Shown: positions 16,250 through 24,843 of the stretch, piece after piece
Numbering within the stretch: the first letter of the stretch is position 1
Layout: each line of letters begins with the position of its first letter
Notes under the pieces: model-generated
The model's input: only the letters and a program-made list of their open reading frames with translations
What the model was told of the DNA's origin: nothing
Databases searched by the model: none
Made by a program: the position numbers and the translations under genes
Assembly (NCBI GenBank): GCA_045106195.1
Contig: JBGCEH010000009.1
Location: 310,001 to 374,000, forward strand
Length of the DNA stretch: 64,000 nt
Origin: Granulosicoccus sp045106195
GTDB taxonomy: Bacteria; Pseudomonadota; Gammaproteobacteria; Granulosicoccales; Granulosicoccaceae
Reading direction: 5' to 3'

Positions 16250-18792
16250 CGCTGCTTTTCCTCAACGAGTTCGACGTATTGAGCCGGTCCAACTCGCAGC
16301 GCTGCCCCGGTAGGACAGGCTTGAACACAAGCGGGGCCGGTTGGCAGATCCACGCAGGCATCGCATTTCACCGCCTTCTTTATCGCACTAGCGTCACCAC
16401 CTTTCTGACTGTTTTTCGATTCGCCGGGACCACCACCCAATCCGAGCAGCATCCATGTTATCAATCCCGGCTTCTTGGGTGGCGGCTTGACCATGCGTAT
16501 CACATCGTATGGGCAATTGATCTGACAGTTACCACAGCCTATACACGAGTCATTGATAAACACCTCGCCCGATTCAGCCCGACGAATGGCGTTCGGCGGA
16601 CAATCTTTCATACAGTGCGGCTGCTCACAATGCCGGCACGAAGTGGGTATATGGATATTTGCAAAGGTGGGCCCAAGGCGACGATCGAGTCGTGTTATCC
16701 CGCCATGGGTTTCAGCACAGGCTTTTTCACAGTTATCACAACCAACACACAGGGATTCATCAATAATCAACGTATTGGTGGCTTCACCTAGGCCGTTGTC
16801 CATTAGAAAATCCATGGACGCAGCTGCTTCAGGACGAACCTCCATTCGTGTATCGGTGGATATTTGCGAGGTGACATAACTTTGCAGCGTGGATATCGGT
16901 GCATCACTACGCCTCATCAAGGCATTGAACACGTTACGATTAATTCGTATGGCCTCGGACTCAACAGTAGCAACCGCATTCTTGCGGCGGGTAGGATGAC
17001 CCATCAGCGACAGATGACCAATCATTTTGCCAGCGCGAACCTGCGAGATAAAAACCTCTTGTCCATCAATATTCTTGGATAATGTAATGCCACCGGACTT
17101 GATCAGGTACAAACACTCTTCCTCATCGCCTTGCTTGTACAGAACATCTCCAGCCCGCATACGAACGATGTCAATGTCAGATGCGAAGACACTGAGCTCA
17201 CTGGTTGTGGCAGTTGGCGCAAAATGACGTTGCAGTTCACGCGCAATGAAGATCCACTCGATGCCCGCTGCCACTTCCTCGTTTGAACTGATGAGTTTGA
17301 GCATGATTCGGCGGGGCGTCTCTATAAGGATACAACCCGTCCCGGCAATGGCTTTCTCCAGTCGCGGATGGCCGGACAATAAACTCATCTCGCCAAAGAA
17401 CTCACCGCGTTTCAGTGTTGTCTTTACTAGCTCCCCACTGTCAAGGGTTTTTTCCAGCTGCACTTCACCGGCTACAATCGTATAGAACGAGGTACCAAAC
17501 TGGCCGGGTTCGTAAATGACATCCCCCTCTTTTAACAACTCAGTGATTCGTAGTTCCGATTTCGAGCCACCCAGCGTTTTCGCTATTTCAGCTAACCGGG
17601 ACTCGGCCTCTTTTACCTCCAGACCAGGGGGGTAACTGGCAATCATAGAGCTTTCAATGAGCAATTCTCTGAACTGCAGAGAGTTCAGTTGGCGCAGCAT
17701 CGGAATAATCTGCTGTAGTCGATCCACCTGATCGTTAACATCAAGTCGAAACGGCAAACCGGCAAATCTATATTCGAGAAGCGGATGGTCCGCTGGATCA
17801 ATATCATTGCCATGAATGAACTCGATGACATCATAGCCCTGGTTCATTGCTTGCTTGATCAGTGGATAACCGGCAAGCGCACCAACGACATAGATGCCGG
17901 GCACATTGGATTGATAGTGATTATCCAGCTCTGGCATGGACTCCGGATTCTTGTTGGGGAATTCGATACCCATCGATTCTACAAATGCGCGCTGCGGTAT
18001 CGCCCCGAGTCGCGCAATGATTCTATTAGCTTCGACCTTAACTTCGCCCTCAGCTGTATTCAACGTGACGTGCAGTATCGAAGGATCACTGTTATCAGGC
18101 TCCACGAGTTTGACACCTGACGAATAAAAACACTCAAGCGTAACCTTGTCATCATTGATGGCCGCCAGTATAGCGTTCAGATTACCTTCCTTCGCTCGAC
18201 TGAATTCATCTTTTCTATTAAGAATGCTTACTTTGTTGTTTGCGGTCAGTGCGATAGCATTCTCGATCGCTGCATCCCCAGCCCCGACAACAATAATATG
18301 CTCACCATGATATTCATCGGGATCGTCGAGTTGATACTGTACCAGGGGATGTTCCGAACCGGGTGATCCTAATTTTCTCGGGTTACCCTGAACACCGATG
18401 GCGAGAACGATATTTTCGGCGGTCAGCGATGTGCCATCGCTGACATTGATTGCGAAATTTCCCTGCTCTCCAGTCACCTTGGTGACCTCGGAGTTGTAAA
18501 GGCAATTTACACCGTTATCATTGAGCCCTTGCGCCCAACGATCCAGAATATTCTCGCGTGTTCCCTGCTCAAACTCACAATCACTACGCAAATTCAGATA
18601 GCCGGGCTCGGCCATTACATATTTGCCCTTCTGATATTGCTGGATCGTCTTGGCGTGGACTGAAAAGGCTTCAAGCAAAACATGTGTCGGTTCGTCTCGA
18701 CCGGCTTCCTGATCCTTTTGCGCAGCTCTTGCCGCTGCGCTCAAACCTGCAGGGCCTGATCCGATAACGGCGATATGATAGTGCCTACCCAT
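16246..18792 (-). CDS. FAD/NAD oxidoreductase fused to two cyclic-nucleotide-binding domains and a 4x[4Fe-4S] ferredoxin
   Basis: The protein has 848 residues and no signal peptide. The N-terminal 340 residues form a thioredoxin-reductase-like flavoprotein with an FAD motif GSGPAGLS (11-18) and an NAD(P) motif GAGDAA (170-175). I see no redox-active CxxC disulphide in it. Two cNMP-binding (Crp-type) domains follow at about 415-500 (GEMSLLSGHPR) and 543-630. The C-terminal 170 residues hold a DmsB/HybA-like ferredoxin with four Cys groups (CVGCDNCEKAC, CRHCEQPHCMKDC, CIGCGNCQINC, CDAC...CVQAC). It would exchange electrons between NAD(P)H and the membrane partner encoded next, perhaps gated by a cyclic nucleotide. 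It is the first gene of the long operon. Confidence 0.93.
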   Translation of the reverse strand: MGRHYHIAVIGSGPAGLSAAARAAQKDQEAGRDEPTHVLLEAFSVHAKTIQQYQKGKYVMAEPGYLNLRSDCEFEQGTRENILDRWAQGLNDNGVNCLYNSEVTKVTGEQGNFAINVSDGTSLTAENIVLAIGVQGNPRKLGSPGSEHPLVQYQLDDPDEYHGEHIIVVGAGDAAIENAIALTANNKVSILNRKDEFSRAKEGNLNAILAAINDDKVTLECFYSSGVKLVEPDNSDPSILHVTLNTAEGEVKVEANRIIARLGAIPQRAFVESMGIEFPNKNPESMPELDNHYQSNVPGIYVVGALAGYPLIKQAMNQGYDVIEFIHGNDIDPADHPLLEYRFAGLPFRLDVNDQVDRLQQIIPMLRQLNSLQFRELLIESSMIASYPPGLEVKEAESRLAEIAKTLGGSKSELRITELLKEGDVIYEPGQFGTSFYTIVAGEVQLEKTLDSGELVKTTLKRGEFFGEMSLLSGHPRLEKAIAGTGCILIETPRRIMLKLISSNEEVAAGIEWIFIARELQRHFAPTATTSELSVFASDIDIVRMRAGDVLYKQGDEEECLYLIKSGGITLSKNIDGQEVFISQVRAGKMIGHLSLMGHPTRRKNAVATVESEAIRINRNVFNALMRRSDAPISTLQSYVTSQISTDTRMEVRPEAAASMDFLMDNGLGEATNTLIIDESLCVGCDNCEKACAETHGGITRLDRRLGPTFANIHIPTSCRHCEQPHCMKDCPPNAIRRAESGEVFINDSCIGCGNCQINCPYDVIRMVKPPPKKPGLITWMLLGLGGGPGESKNSQKGGDASAIKKAVKCDACVDLPTGPACVQACPTGAALRVGPAQYVELVEEKQR

Positions 18793-18847
18793 GTTCTGGT
18801 TTTACCACGTCCCTTTCATTGACAAATATATAGCACTGATGATTGAA

Positions 18848-18893
18848 GATGCAGACGGGTGGACGACTTTTGAGTCCATGCCCGTCATGCATC
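18848..18893. other. Long hairpin upstream of the redox operon
   Basis: The arms 18848-18864 and 18874-18893 pair over about 16 bp with short bulges (GATGCAGACGGG opposite CCCGTCATGCATC, then TGGAC opposite GTCCA). It lies between the lipoprotein gene stop (18909) and the FAD/Fe-S start (18792). No clear T-tract follows on either strand, so it may be an imperfect terminator, an mRNA-processing element or a leader structure for the operon. Confidence 0.55.
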
Positions 18894-18908
18894 TGCCTTT
18901 GGATAACG

Positions 18909-19526
18909 TTAGTTTGGCAAGCCGATGAACGGCCAGTCACTCTGGAAGACGCTATCGTTGTCGGCAAGATCATCTACCGGATTGTCCTGTGAGACCAGAT
19001 GTTGGAGAGTGTCATTTATTACATCACGCTCCAGCGTTCGACCTCCACATCCACCCAGAGCAATTTCCAGCGCAAGGTAAATGTCACATTCTGGAGTCGC
19101 TGTGTCAATTCGTAAACGATCGTCAACCAGCAGGCCGGCAATAGTAGAGGGTGCAAGTAGCGAATTTCCCTCAACACCGTCGAGAGAATCAATTATGGCG
19201 GCACGCGCTGTCAGTTCATCCGTAAATTCTGCAGCCCAGGTAGCTGGATCACCATTCAGATTATAGGCGTCCTTGTCATCGTTTGCGGCTACGAGTGCGG
19301 TAGAGACACCCGGACGCCCCATACGATCGAGAATAACCGGAAGCACGCCGGTTTCAGTGGACCCACCCGGATCTGTCATCCCACCCGGATCTGTCATGCC
19401 GCCCGGATCCGTCATGCCGCCCGGATCTGGCGTTGTTGCAGGTGGATCATCGCTATCGCTACAGGCAGCTACGGAGGCTATCAGAATCGCAGCCAGGCTA
19501 AGTTTGAAAATTGATTTCTTGATCAT
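18909..19526 (-). CDS. Lipoprotein resembling the C-terminal part of DUF4331 proteins
   Basis: The product has 205 residues from the ATG at 19526. The frame is open to 19577, but only the later start gives a proper lipoprotein signal (ILIASVAAC). A DPGGMT repeat (four near-copies of a 15-bp unit) follows the lipidated Cys. The body contains MGRPGVSTALV, DKDAYN, CGGRTLERDVINDTLQ and a terminal SVFQSDWPFIGLPN; I read these as the end of a DUF4331 domain. The N-terminal half of that family is encoded by the gene immediately upstream, so the two may form one split protein. No biochemical role is known to me for DUF4331. It may or may not be transcribed with the redox operon below. Confidence 0.68.
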   Translation of the reverse strand: MIKKSIFKLSLAAILIASVAACSDSDDPPATTPDPGGMTDPGGMTDPGGMTDPGGSTETGVLPVILDRMGRPGVSTALVAANDDKDAYNLNGDPATWAAEFTDELTARAAIIDSLDGVEGNSLLAPSTIAGLLVDDRLRIDTATPECDIYLALEIALGGCGGRTLERDVINDTLQHLVSQDNPVDDLADNDSVFQSDWPFIGLPN

Positions 19527-19578
19527 GTTCTGTGTTCTCGCTGTTCGAAGTTGATATGTGATCGCGCGTCTGAGCACC

Positions 19579-20280
19579 TTACATAGGTGCCGTCGCAGCC
19601 CACAATCGGAGCTCCGGGCTTGCCTGGTTGTCGGTAACCAGATTTCTGTCTACACCAATGACGAGGGCCTGAATGTTTTGTCCGGCAAAACCATTCAGCA
19701 TACCGTTGGCGTTGACAAACGTGCTGTCCGGGTTAGCGCCTTCAGCGAACATGGGACTTGGCGGATCTGCAGCAAATGACGCACTAAGGCCACCGCCATT
19801 GAAAAAGAACGGATCATCGGCAAGACCGGTGAATACTCTCATACCTTCACCTTGTGCCGTGGTGCCAACATCACCCGAAACAGTCAAATTCCCCAGCTCG
19901 CAGCTGACAACCTGAGGTGTTGCGTCAGTAAACGTGCACGTAATACGTGAATGATCGCCAGCATCGCCCTGATTATAGTTCTGCATAAGCACGTTGTAGG
20001 TGATATCGCTTCCGAACGTCGGCGTAGTGTTGCCTGCCGGAAGTACACCGGATGCATCAGGCCCGACCAGGACCATTAATATGAGTTCGTTGCCATCGTT
20101 CGGGTTCATGAAGGCATAAAGGTCCGTAATATCCGCCTGTCGTGCAGCGAGACTGCCAGTCTGGTTCGGACTATCTGCGTGGTCAGCCGCGAAAGCTGCG
20201 CCTGATGCAAGCAACACCGAACACATGGCTACCGCACAATCTTGCCTCGAAAAAAGCTTCGGGGATCGCGATTTTGTCAT
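19579..20280 (-). CDS. DUF4331 family secreted protein (N-terminal half of the family)
   Basis: The product has about 233 residues. The ATG at 20280 has an AGGAG site nine bases upstream and is preferred over a TTG six bases earlier. A signal peptide ends at AAFA, and the mature protein begins with the DUF4331 hallmark DHADSPNQT, followed by ARQADITDLYAFMNP and LILMVLVGP. Family members I know are roughly twice this length, and the missing end looks like the downstream lipoprotein. It ends in a LRLWAATAP segment. The function is unknown. It lies 53 bp upstream of its apparent partner on the same strand. Confidence 0.75.
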   Translation of the reverse strand: MTKSRSPKLFSRQDCAVAMCSVLLASGAAFAADHADSPNQTGSLAARQADITDLYAFMNPNDGNELILMVLVGPDASGVLPAGNTTPTFGSDITYNVLMQNYNQGDAGDHSRITCTFTDATPQVVSCELGNLTVSGDVGTTAQGEGMRVFTGLADDPFFFNGGGLSASFAADPPSPMFAEGANPDSTFVNANGMLNGFAGQNIQALVIGVDRNLVTDNQASPELRLWAATAPM

Positions 20281-21335
20281 TATCAATTTCTCCTCGGCGG
20301 GAATCGCCGTTCTTTCCGTTTAAAACCCACCAATCCGAAGCCTCTACCGACCGTGTGGGGTTGCTAACAATATCTATTCAGACAAGGCATTTGTCAGGTA
20401 AAACTACCTATGCGGGTCCTGAAAAAACCCTGAATGCGGGCTTTGTTCCATTACAGTGCAACCTGAATCTGAGTGGACTATAAACTCTCCGGCCATCAAT
20501 GTGGCACGATCCCTGCCTCGACACATACATTATCGCAGTGTCGGACGCGCGGCATGACACCACCGGAATCATGATGCTTGAAAGCATACTCCAGTGTCGA
20601 CTGTACTTTCGTCCTAGTTTTCGCCACTGAGCTAAAAACAACGAACACAAACAAAGTTTCAGGCTATACAGCACTAACACCGCAAAAGCCTGCGCTAGAT
20701 GAGAAGTACAGGAAGATAGACATACTTGCGGGTCTGGGCTCAATCGATGGAGTGTTGGAATTGCACGTTTGATCGCACGTCTGCGACTAATTTCGGGGGC
20801 CACACACGTATGGTGTTTCCCAGAATTCATTCAATGTGGCCCATATCAAAGTAAGAACTGCAGGGAGAACATGGCTCATGCAGCCTGTTCATCGCTGAAG
20901 CGGACACCTGTCGATGTATGCAAATCGAAACGCCGACCACAGAATACATGGGTTCAGCACCGTTGTCGGCAAAGTCTTCGGCGGTACAAAAAATCGTACG
21001 TGCTCCTCTGTATAACGTTTGAAGAATATATCGCATCCGGATCGCCGATAACAATTAAATTAGAGCAGTTGTACTCGTCGACCACCCTTGAACGCTGAAA
21101 CTGCAACACTGGTTGCTTGAAAATACCACATCGTTGTACCCTGCGCTATCGCTTTGCTGTACGTCGGACTAGCCGAAAGTTTTATTGCTTTTCCATCGGA
21201 TAAGTGCAAAACAGTAGGTGCCGCTGGACAAACTATCGAGAAAGCTTCCAAACAGAGTAGTTGTCGATATGCATAACGATTCGGCCAGAGCAAGTCTCTG
21301 TTCCTCTTTATAAACGAACCTCGGAGTTGATTAAA
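20281..21335. other. Gene-poor stretch between DUF4331 and gdhA
   Basis: About 1 kb separates the divergent DUF4331 and gdhA starts. Several frames of 64-140 codons exist on both strands, but none has a recognisable domain, signal or convincing ribosome site. A short GC-arm element followed by six T on the minus strand lies near 20420-20440. I see no RNA gene. It probably holds the two promoters and decayed sequence. Confidence 0.4.
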
Positions 21336-22682
21336 TTGAATACACGCGCCACGGATATTGAACATTTCATGGAGGGTCTGATAAACAGAAATCCCGGTGA
21401 GACCGAATTTCACCAGGCCGTACACGAAGTAGCCGCCGATATCATTCCCTGGATGCAGAGCCACCGAATTTATGCAGAGGAGCAAGTCCTGGAACGCCTG
21501 TGCGAGCCCGACCGAATCATCTCTTTTCGCGTCTGTTGGCATGACGATAACAACAATATTCGGGTCAATCGCGGATACCGGATACAAAACAACAACGCCA
21601 TCGGGCCCTACAAGGGTGGACTGAGATTTCACCCGTCGGTCAACCAGTCAATCCTCAAATTTCTGGCTTTCGAACAGACCCTCAAGAATTCCTTGACAGG
21701 ATTACCTATGGGCGGCGCAAAAGGCGGTGCAGATTTCAACCCCAAAGGCAAGAGCGACCATGAAATCATGCGATTTTGCCAATCATTCATGACTGAACTT
21801 TTCCGCCATGTTGGCGAAGATACAGACGTACCGGCCGGCGATATAGGTGTCGGTGGGAAGGAAATCGGGTATATGTTCGGCCAATACAAACGGATAACGA
21901 ACCATTTCACGGGTGTATTGACCGGCAAGGGATTGGACTACGGTGGCAGTGCAATGCGTACCGAAGCCACCGGATACGGTTGTGTTTATTTTCTAATCGA
22001 TATGCTGGAAGCTGCCAACAAATCACTTGAAGGCAAGAATGTTGTGGTGTCCGGCTCGGGCAACGTGGCGACATACGCCGCAGAACAAGCGCTCAAGAAT
22101 GGCGCAAAAATCCTCACGATGTCGGATTCAAATGGTTTTGTGCTGGACAAAGACGGCTTTACTCAGGAAAAAATTGATTGGGTAAAAGAGCTTAAAACCA
22201 AACGGCGTGGACGAATCAGCGAATACGCTACCGAATTCGGAGCCGAGTATCACGAAGGCAGTCGCCCCTGGGGAGTACCCTGCGATGTCGCGCTGCCCTG
22301 TGCGACACAGAACGAGATCTCTGGCGACGATGCGAAGACACTGATAGGCAATGGTTGCATCGCGGTGTCTGAAGGAGCCAACATGCCAACGGTTGCCGAA
22401 GGTTTACAAGCCTTCCTCGATGCCAAGGTTCTATTTGGTCCAGCCAAAGCTGCCAATGCGGGCGGTGTTGCCATGTCCGGGTTGGAAATGAGCCAGAATG
22501 CAGGAAAACGCTCTTGGGGCGAAGATGAACTCAGCGTGATGCTTCGCGACATCATGAGAAATATCCATGCCAGCTGTCTAGAAGCCGGCGAAGAAGGCGA
22601 CTATTGCAACTACGCTAAAGGTGCCAATGTCGCAGGCTTCAAGAAAGTAGGTGATGCAGTACTTGCTTTTGGTGTCGTTTAG
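21336..22682 (+). CDS. gdhA: NADP-type glutamate dehydrogenase
   Basis: This enzyme interconverts 2-oxoglutarate plus ammonium and glutamate. The protein shows the family order: TEFHQAVHEV, FRVCWHDD, GPYKGGLRFHPSVN, LPMGGAKGG (substrate Lys), PAGDIGVGGKEIGYM, VVSGSGNVATYAAE (nucleotide binding) and SEGANMPT. I choose the TTG at 21336, which lies nine bases after CGGAG and gives 448 residues, aligning end to end with the 447-residue E. coli GdhA. An ATG start at 21261 would add 25 unrelated residues, and the first internal ATG would remove the conserved beginning. It is a single gene; an imperfect hairpin just downstream (22708-22731) lacks a T-tract. Confidence 0.95.
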   Translation: MNTRATDIEHFMEGLINRNPGETEFHQAVHEVAADIIPWMQSHRIYAEEQVLERLCEPDRIISFRVCWHDDNNNIRVNRGYRIQNNNAIGPYKGGLRFHPSVNQSILKFLAFEQTLKNSLTGLPMGGAKGGADFNPKGKSDHEIMRFCQSFMTELFRHVGEDTDVPAGDIGVGGKEIGYMFGQYKRITNHFTGVLTGKGLDYGGSAMRTEATGYGCVYFLIDMLEAANKSLEGKNVVVSGSGNVATYAAEQALKNGAKILTMSDSNGFVLDKDGFTQEKIDWVKELKTKRRGRISEYATEFGAEYHEGSRPWGVPCDVALPCATQNEISGDDAKTLIGNGCIAVSEGANMPTVAEGLQAFLDAKVLFGPAKAANAGGVAMSGLEMSQNAGKRSWGEDELSVMLRDIMRNIHASCLEAGEEGDYCNYAKGANVAGFKKVGDAVLAFGVV

Positions 22683-22755
22683 CGACTGCTTCGCTTTGCA
22701 GGATTGGCCAGGGAACCGAGGTTCCTCTGGCTACTTGCCCACCGACCAGTACTTC

Positions 22756-23901
22756 TCAGCCCAGTGCTCGCTCCCATGTCCAGTACAGGCCTGCAAAGGC
22801 AATAATGAGCGAGCCCGGGATCACAACAGCTTGCCGATACCAGGCTTGATGCCGGAAATACCCTACCACCAGAAACGCCAACCCGATAATCGCCAGCTGA
22901 CCAAACTCGACTCCGATATTAAAACTGATCAGAGCAATAAAAAATGCGTCCTCTGGCAATCCTATGTCGCCGAGTACGCCAGCGAAGCCCATACCATGCA
23001 GTAGACCGAAGGCAAATACCAGAGCGATTCGCCAGGGCTTTAACGCCGACGACAGACAGTTTTCAATACCAACGTACACAATCGACAACGCTATGAGCAC
23101 TTCGACATAACCGGGAGCCCAGTTGATAACACCATAAACGCTCATCCCGAGAGTGATCGTGTGAGCGACTGTAAAAGCACTTACCTGCCACAGGAGCGGA
23201 CGAAATTTGGTACTTAGCAGAAACAAGCCAAGTACAAACAGAATGTGATCAAGACCTAACGGCAGAATATGTCTGAACCCAATGACGATGTAATCGGTAA
23301 TGATAGTCGTCATTAACTGGGGCTCGACGATACCGGTGATCTGCAAGGGATCGCTCACCTGCCCCGGCTGAAGCCAGCTTGTTAACGGTGCCTCACTACC
23401 AGGCTTTCCAAATCGCACAACGCTGCTGCCGTAGCCCTCTGGCCAGCGCCAGACAATGTACTGCGCCGCAACTGGCACTCGACCGGTTAACTCGATGATT
23501 GAATCGCGTGCGAGCGCAACATCACCAGTCTCTGGCACGATGATGCCCTTGAACTCAAGTTTAATATCGCCAACATCTGGCTCAATGCCAAGCTCAGCCA
23601 GAAACGTATCGGTGAAATTCTCGAACGCCTCCGTTAATTGCACTGATGAATACGCACGCAACGCGTTATAAGCGGCAGCATTCGGCGAGTCGTTTGAATC
23701 AGAATGCTCAGGCCCAAGTTCTGCAAGCAAGGCCTCAACGTTCGCTTTGATCTGTACACTGAGAGTGCCGTTCTGGTCGAGCTCCACTGTTGCAACAGCC
23801 GGCCGTAAGGTGTGCGCAGATACAGTCTGCGCAGCCAGATAGATGCAAACCGCCACAACGTAAAATAAAAAATGCCGGTATCGAACAGCGAGGATTGGCA
23901 T
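22756..23901 (-). CDS. HupE/UreJ family membrane protein
   Basis: The product has about 381 residues from the ATG at 23901 (AGAGG ribosome site; an upstream ATG at 23943 is possible). After a signal peptide ending in TVSA there is a periplasmic domain of about 190 residues. About six membrane helices follow with the HupE/UreJ motifs GFRHILPLGLDHILFV, FTVAHTITL, GLLHGMGFA and FNIGVEFGQL. The His/Asp-rich motifs in such proteins are linked to nickel or cobalt uptake. A divergent DUF4198 gene shares the promoter region, a frequent pairing in metal-transport loci. I infer transition-metal import; the metal is not determined. Confidence 0.85.
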   Translation of the reverse strand: MPILAVRYRHFLFYVVAVCIYLAAQTVSAHTLRPAVATVELDQNGTLSVQIKANVEALLAELGPEHSDSNDSPNAAAYNALRAYSSVQLTEAFENFTDTFLAELGIEPDVGDIKLEFKGIIVPETGDVALARDSIIELTGRVPVAAQYIVWRWPEGYGSSVVRFGKPGSEAPLTSWLQPGQVSDPLQITGIVEPQLMTTIITDYIVIGFRHILPLGLDHILFVLGLFLLSTKFRPLLWQVSAFTVAHTITLGMSVYGVINWAPGYVEVLIALSIVYVGIENCLSSALKPWRIALVFAFGLLHGMGFAGVLGDIGLPEDAFFIALISFNIGVEFGQLAIIGLAFLVVGYFRHQAWYRQAVVIPGSLIIAFAGLYWTWERALG

Positions 23902-24018
23902 GGATGATTGCCTCTGATAAATACAAATCTTAAGTATGTCCAATCAGCGGCACCGACGACCACCTCATTGCATTAGGGTACCATTATTGCCTACGAAACA
24001 AGAACAAGTGAACCTTCA

Positions 24019-24843
24019 ATGACCCTTATCTTCCGCTATCTGATCGCTGGCTGCCTCTGGATATTGGTATCAGGAATGGCGCAATCCCATGACTTCTGGA
24101 TAGAACCCAACCAGTTCACACCTGGGAAAAACGAGCCTGTCGAGATTTCCCTGCGCTTTGGAGTCGGTTTCAAAGGCGACTCACTACCTTTTATCAACGC
24201 CTTGTTCAATGATTTCAGCCTGACCGACGCAAGTGGCCGCACCGATATTCAATCCATCCAGGGAAACGACCCTGCCGCTATCATCAGTGCAACATCAGGT
24301 GCGCAGTTGCTGGGATACCAGAGCGAACCTCAGTTCGTAGAAATTGACGCCGAGAAATTTTACCAGTATACCGAAGAAGAAGGTATTGAATACATAAGAG
24401 CGGTGCGTGAACGCCGTGGAGAAAGCAATCTGCCTGCACCTGAAAATTTTATTCGCTGCGCAAAGGCGCTGGTTCAGACCGGGCCTGCAGGTCAGGATAT
24501 CTACGGCAGGCAACTCGGCTACACGCTGGAACTCATTCCACAAAGCGACCCCTACCAGCTGAAAAAAGGTGAATCTCTTGATTTCCTGCTGCTCTATCAG
24601 GGAAAACCCATTGACGGATTGCAACTTCAGGCGTTGTCGAAAGCCGATCCGACCAACGTGCAGAAAGTCCGGACAGATAAAAACGGCAAGGCCAGTGTCA
24701 CCATTGATGAACCTGGCCCATGGCTTATCAAAGTGGTGCTCATTCTACCTGTCGCACAGAGGCAGCAGATTGTTGAAGGTGCAAAAAATGCTTTGTGGCA
24801 AAGCTACTGGGCTAGCTACGTATTCGCGCTGGCTGAAGGTTAA
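24019..24843 (+). CDS. DUF4198 family periplasmic protein
   Basis: The product has 274 residues with a signal peptide ending at AQS and a mature start HDFWIEP, the hallmark of DUF4198 (metal-uptake-associated, His at the new N-terminus). Later blocks LRFGVGFKGD, LGYTLELIPQSDPY, GESLDFLLLYQGKP and KASVTIDEPGPWLIKV complete the domain, which often binds or delivers nickel or cobalt next to HupE/CbiM-type transporters. It is transcribed divergently from the HupE/UreJ gene, about 117 bp away. Its last codons touch the end of a decayed gene on the other strand. Confidence 0.82.
   Translation: MTLIFRYLIAGCLWILVSGMAQSHDFWIEPNQFTPGKNEPVEISLRFGVGFKGDSLPFINALFNDFSLTDASGRTDIQSIQGNDPAAIISATSGAQLLGYQSEPQFVEIDAEKFYQYTEEEGIEYIRAVRERRGESNLPAPENFIRCAKALVQTGPAGQDIYGRQLGYTLELIPQSDPYQLKKGESLDFLLLYQGKPIDGLQLQALSKADPTNVQKVRTDKNGKASVTIDEPGPWLIKVVLILPVAQRQQIVEGAKNALWQSYWASYVFALAEG

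Noticed and set aside
20408..20830. 140-codon minus-strand frame
   Set aside because: Cys/Arg/Ser-rich random composition, no domain, no ribosome site.
21060..21632. 190-codon minus-strand frame opposite the start of gdhA
   Set aside because: It overlaps the clearly coding gdhA N-terminus and has no recognisable product.
22708..22731. Hairpin after gdhA as a terminator
   Set aside because: The stem is imperfect and no T-run follows on the plus strand, so it is not listed as a terminator.
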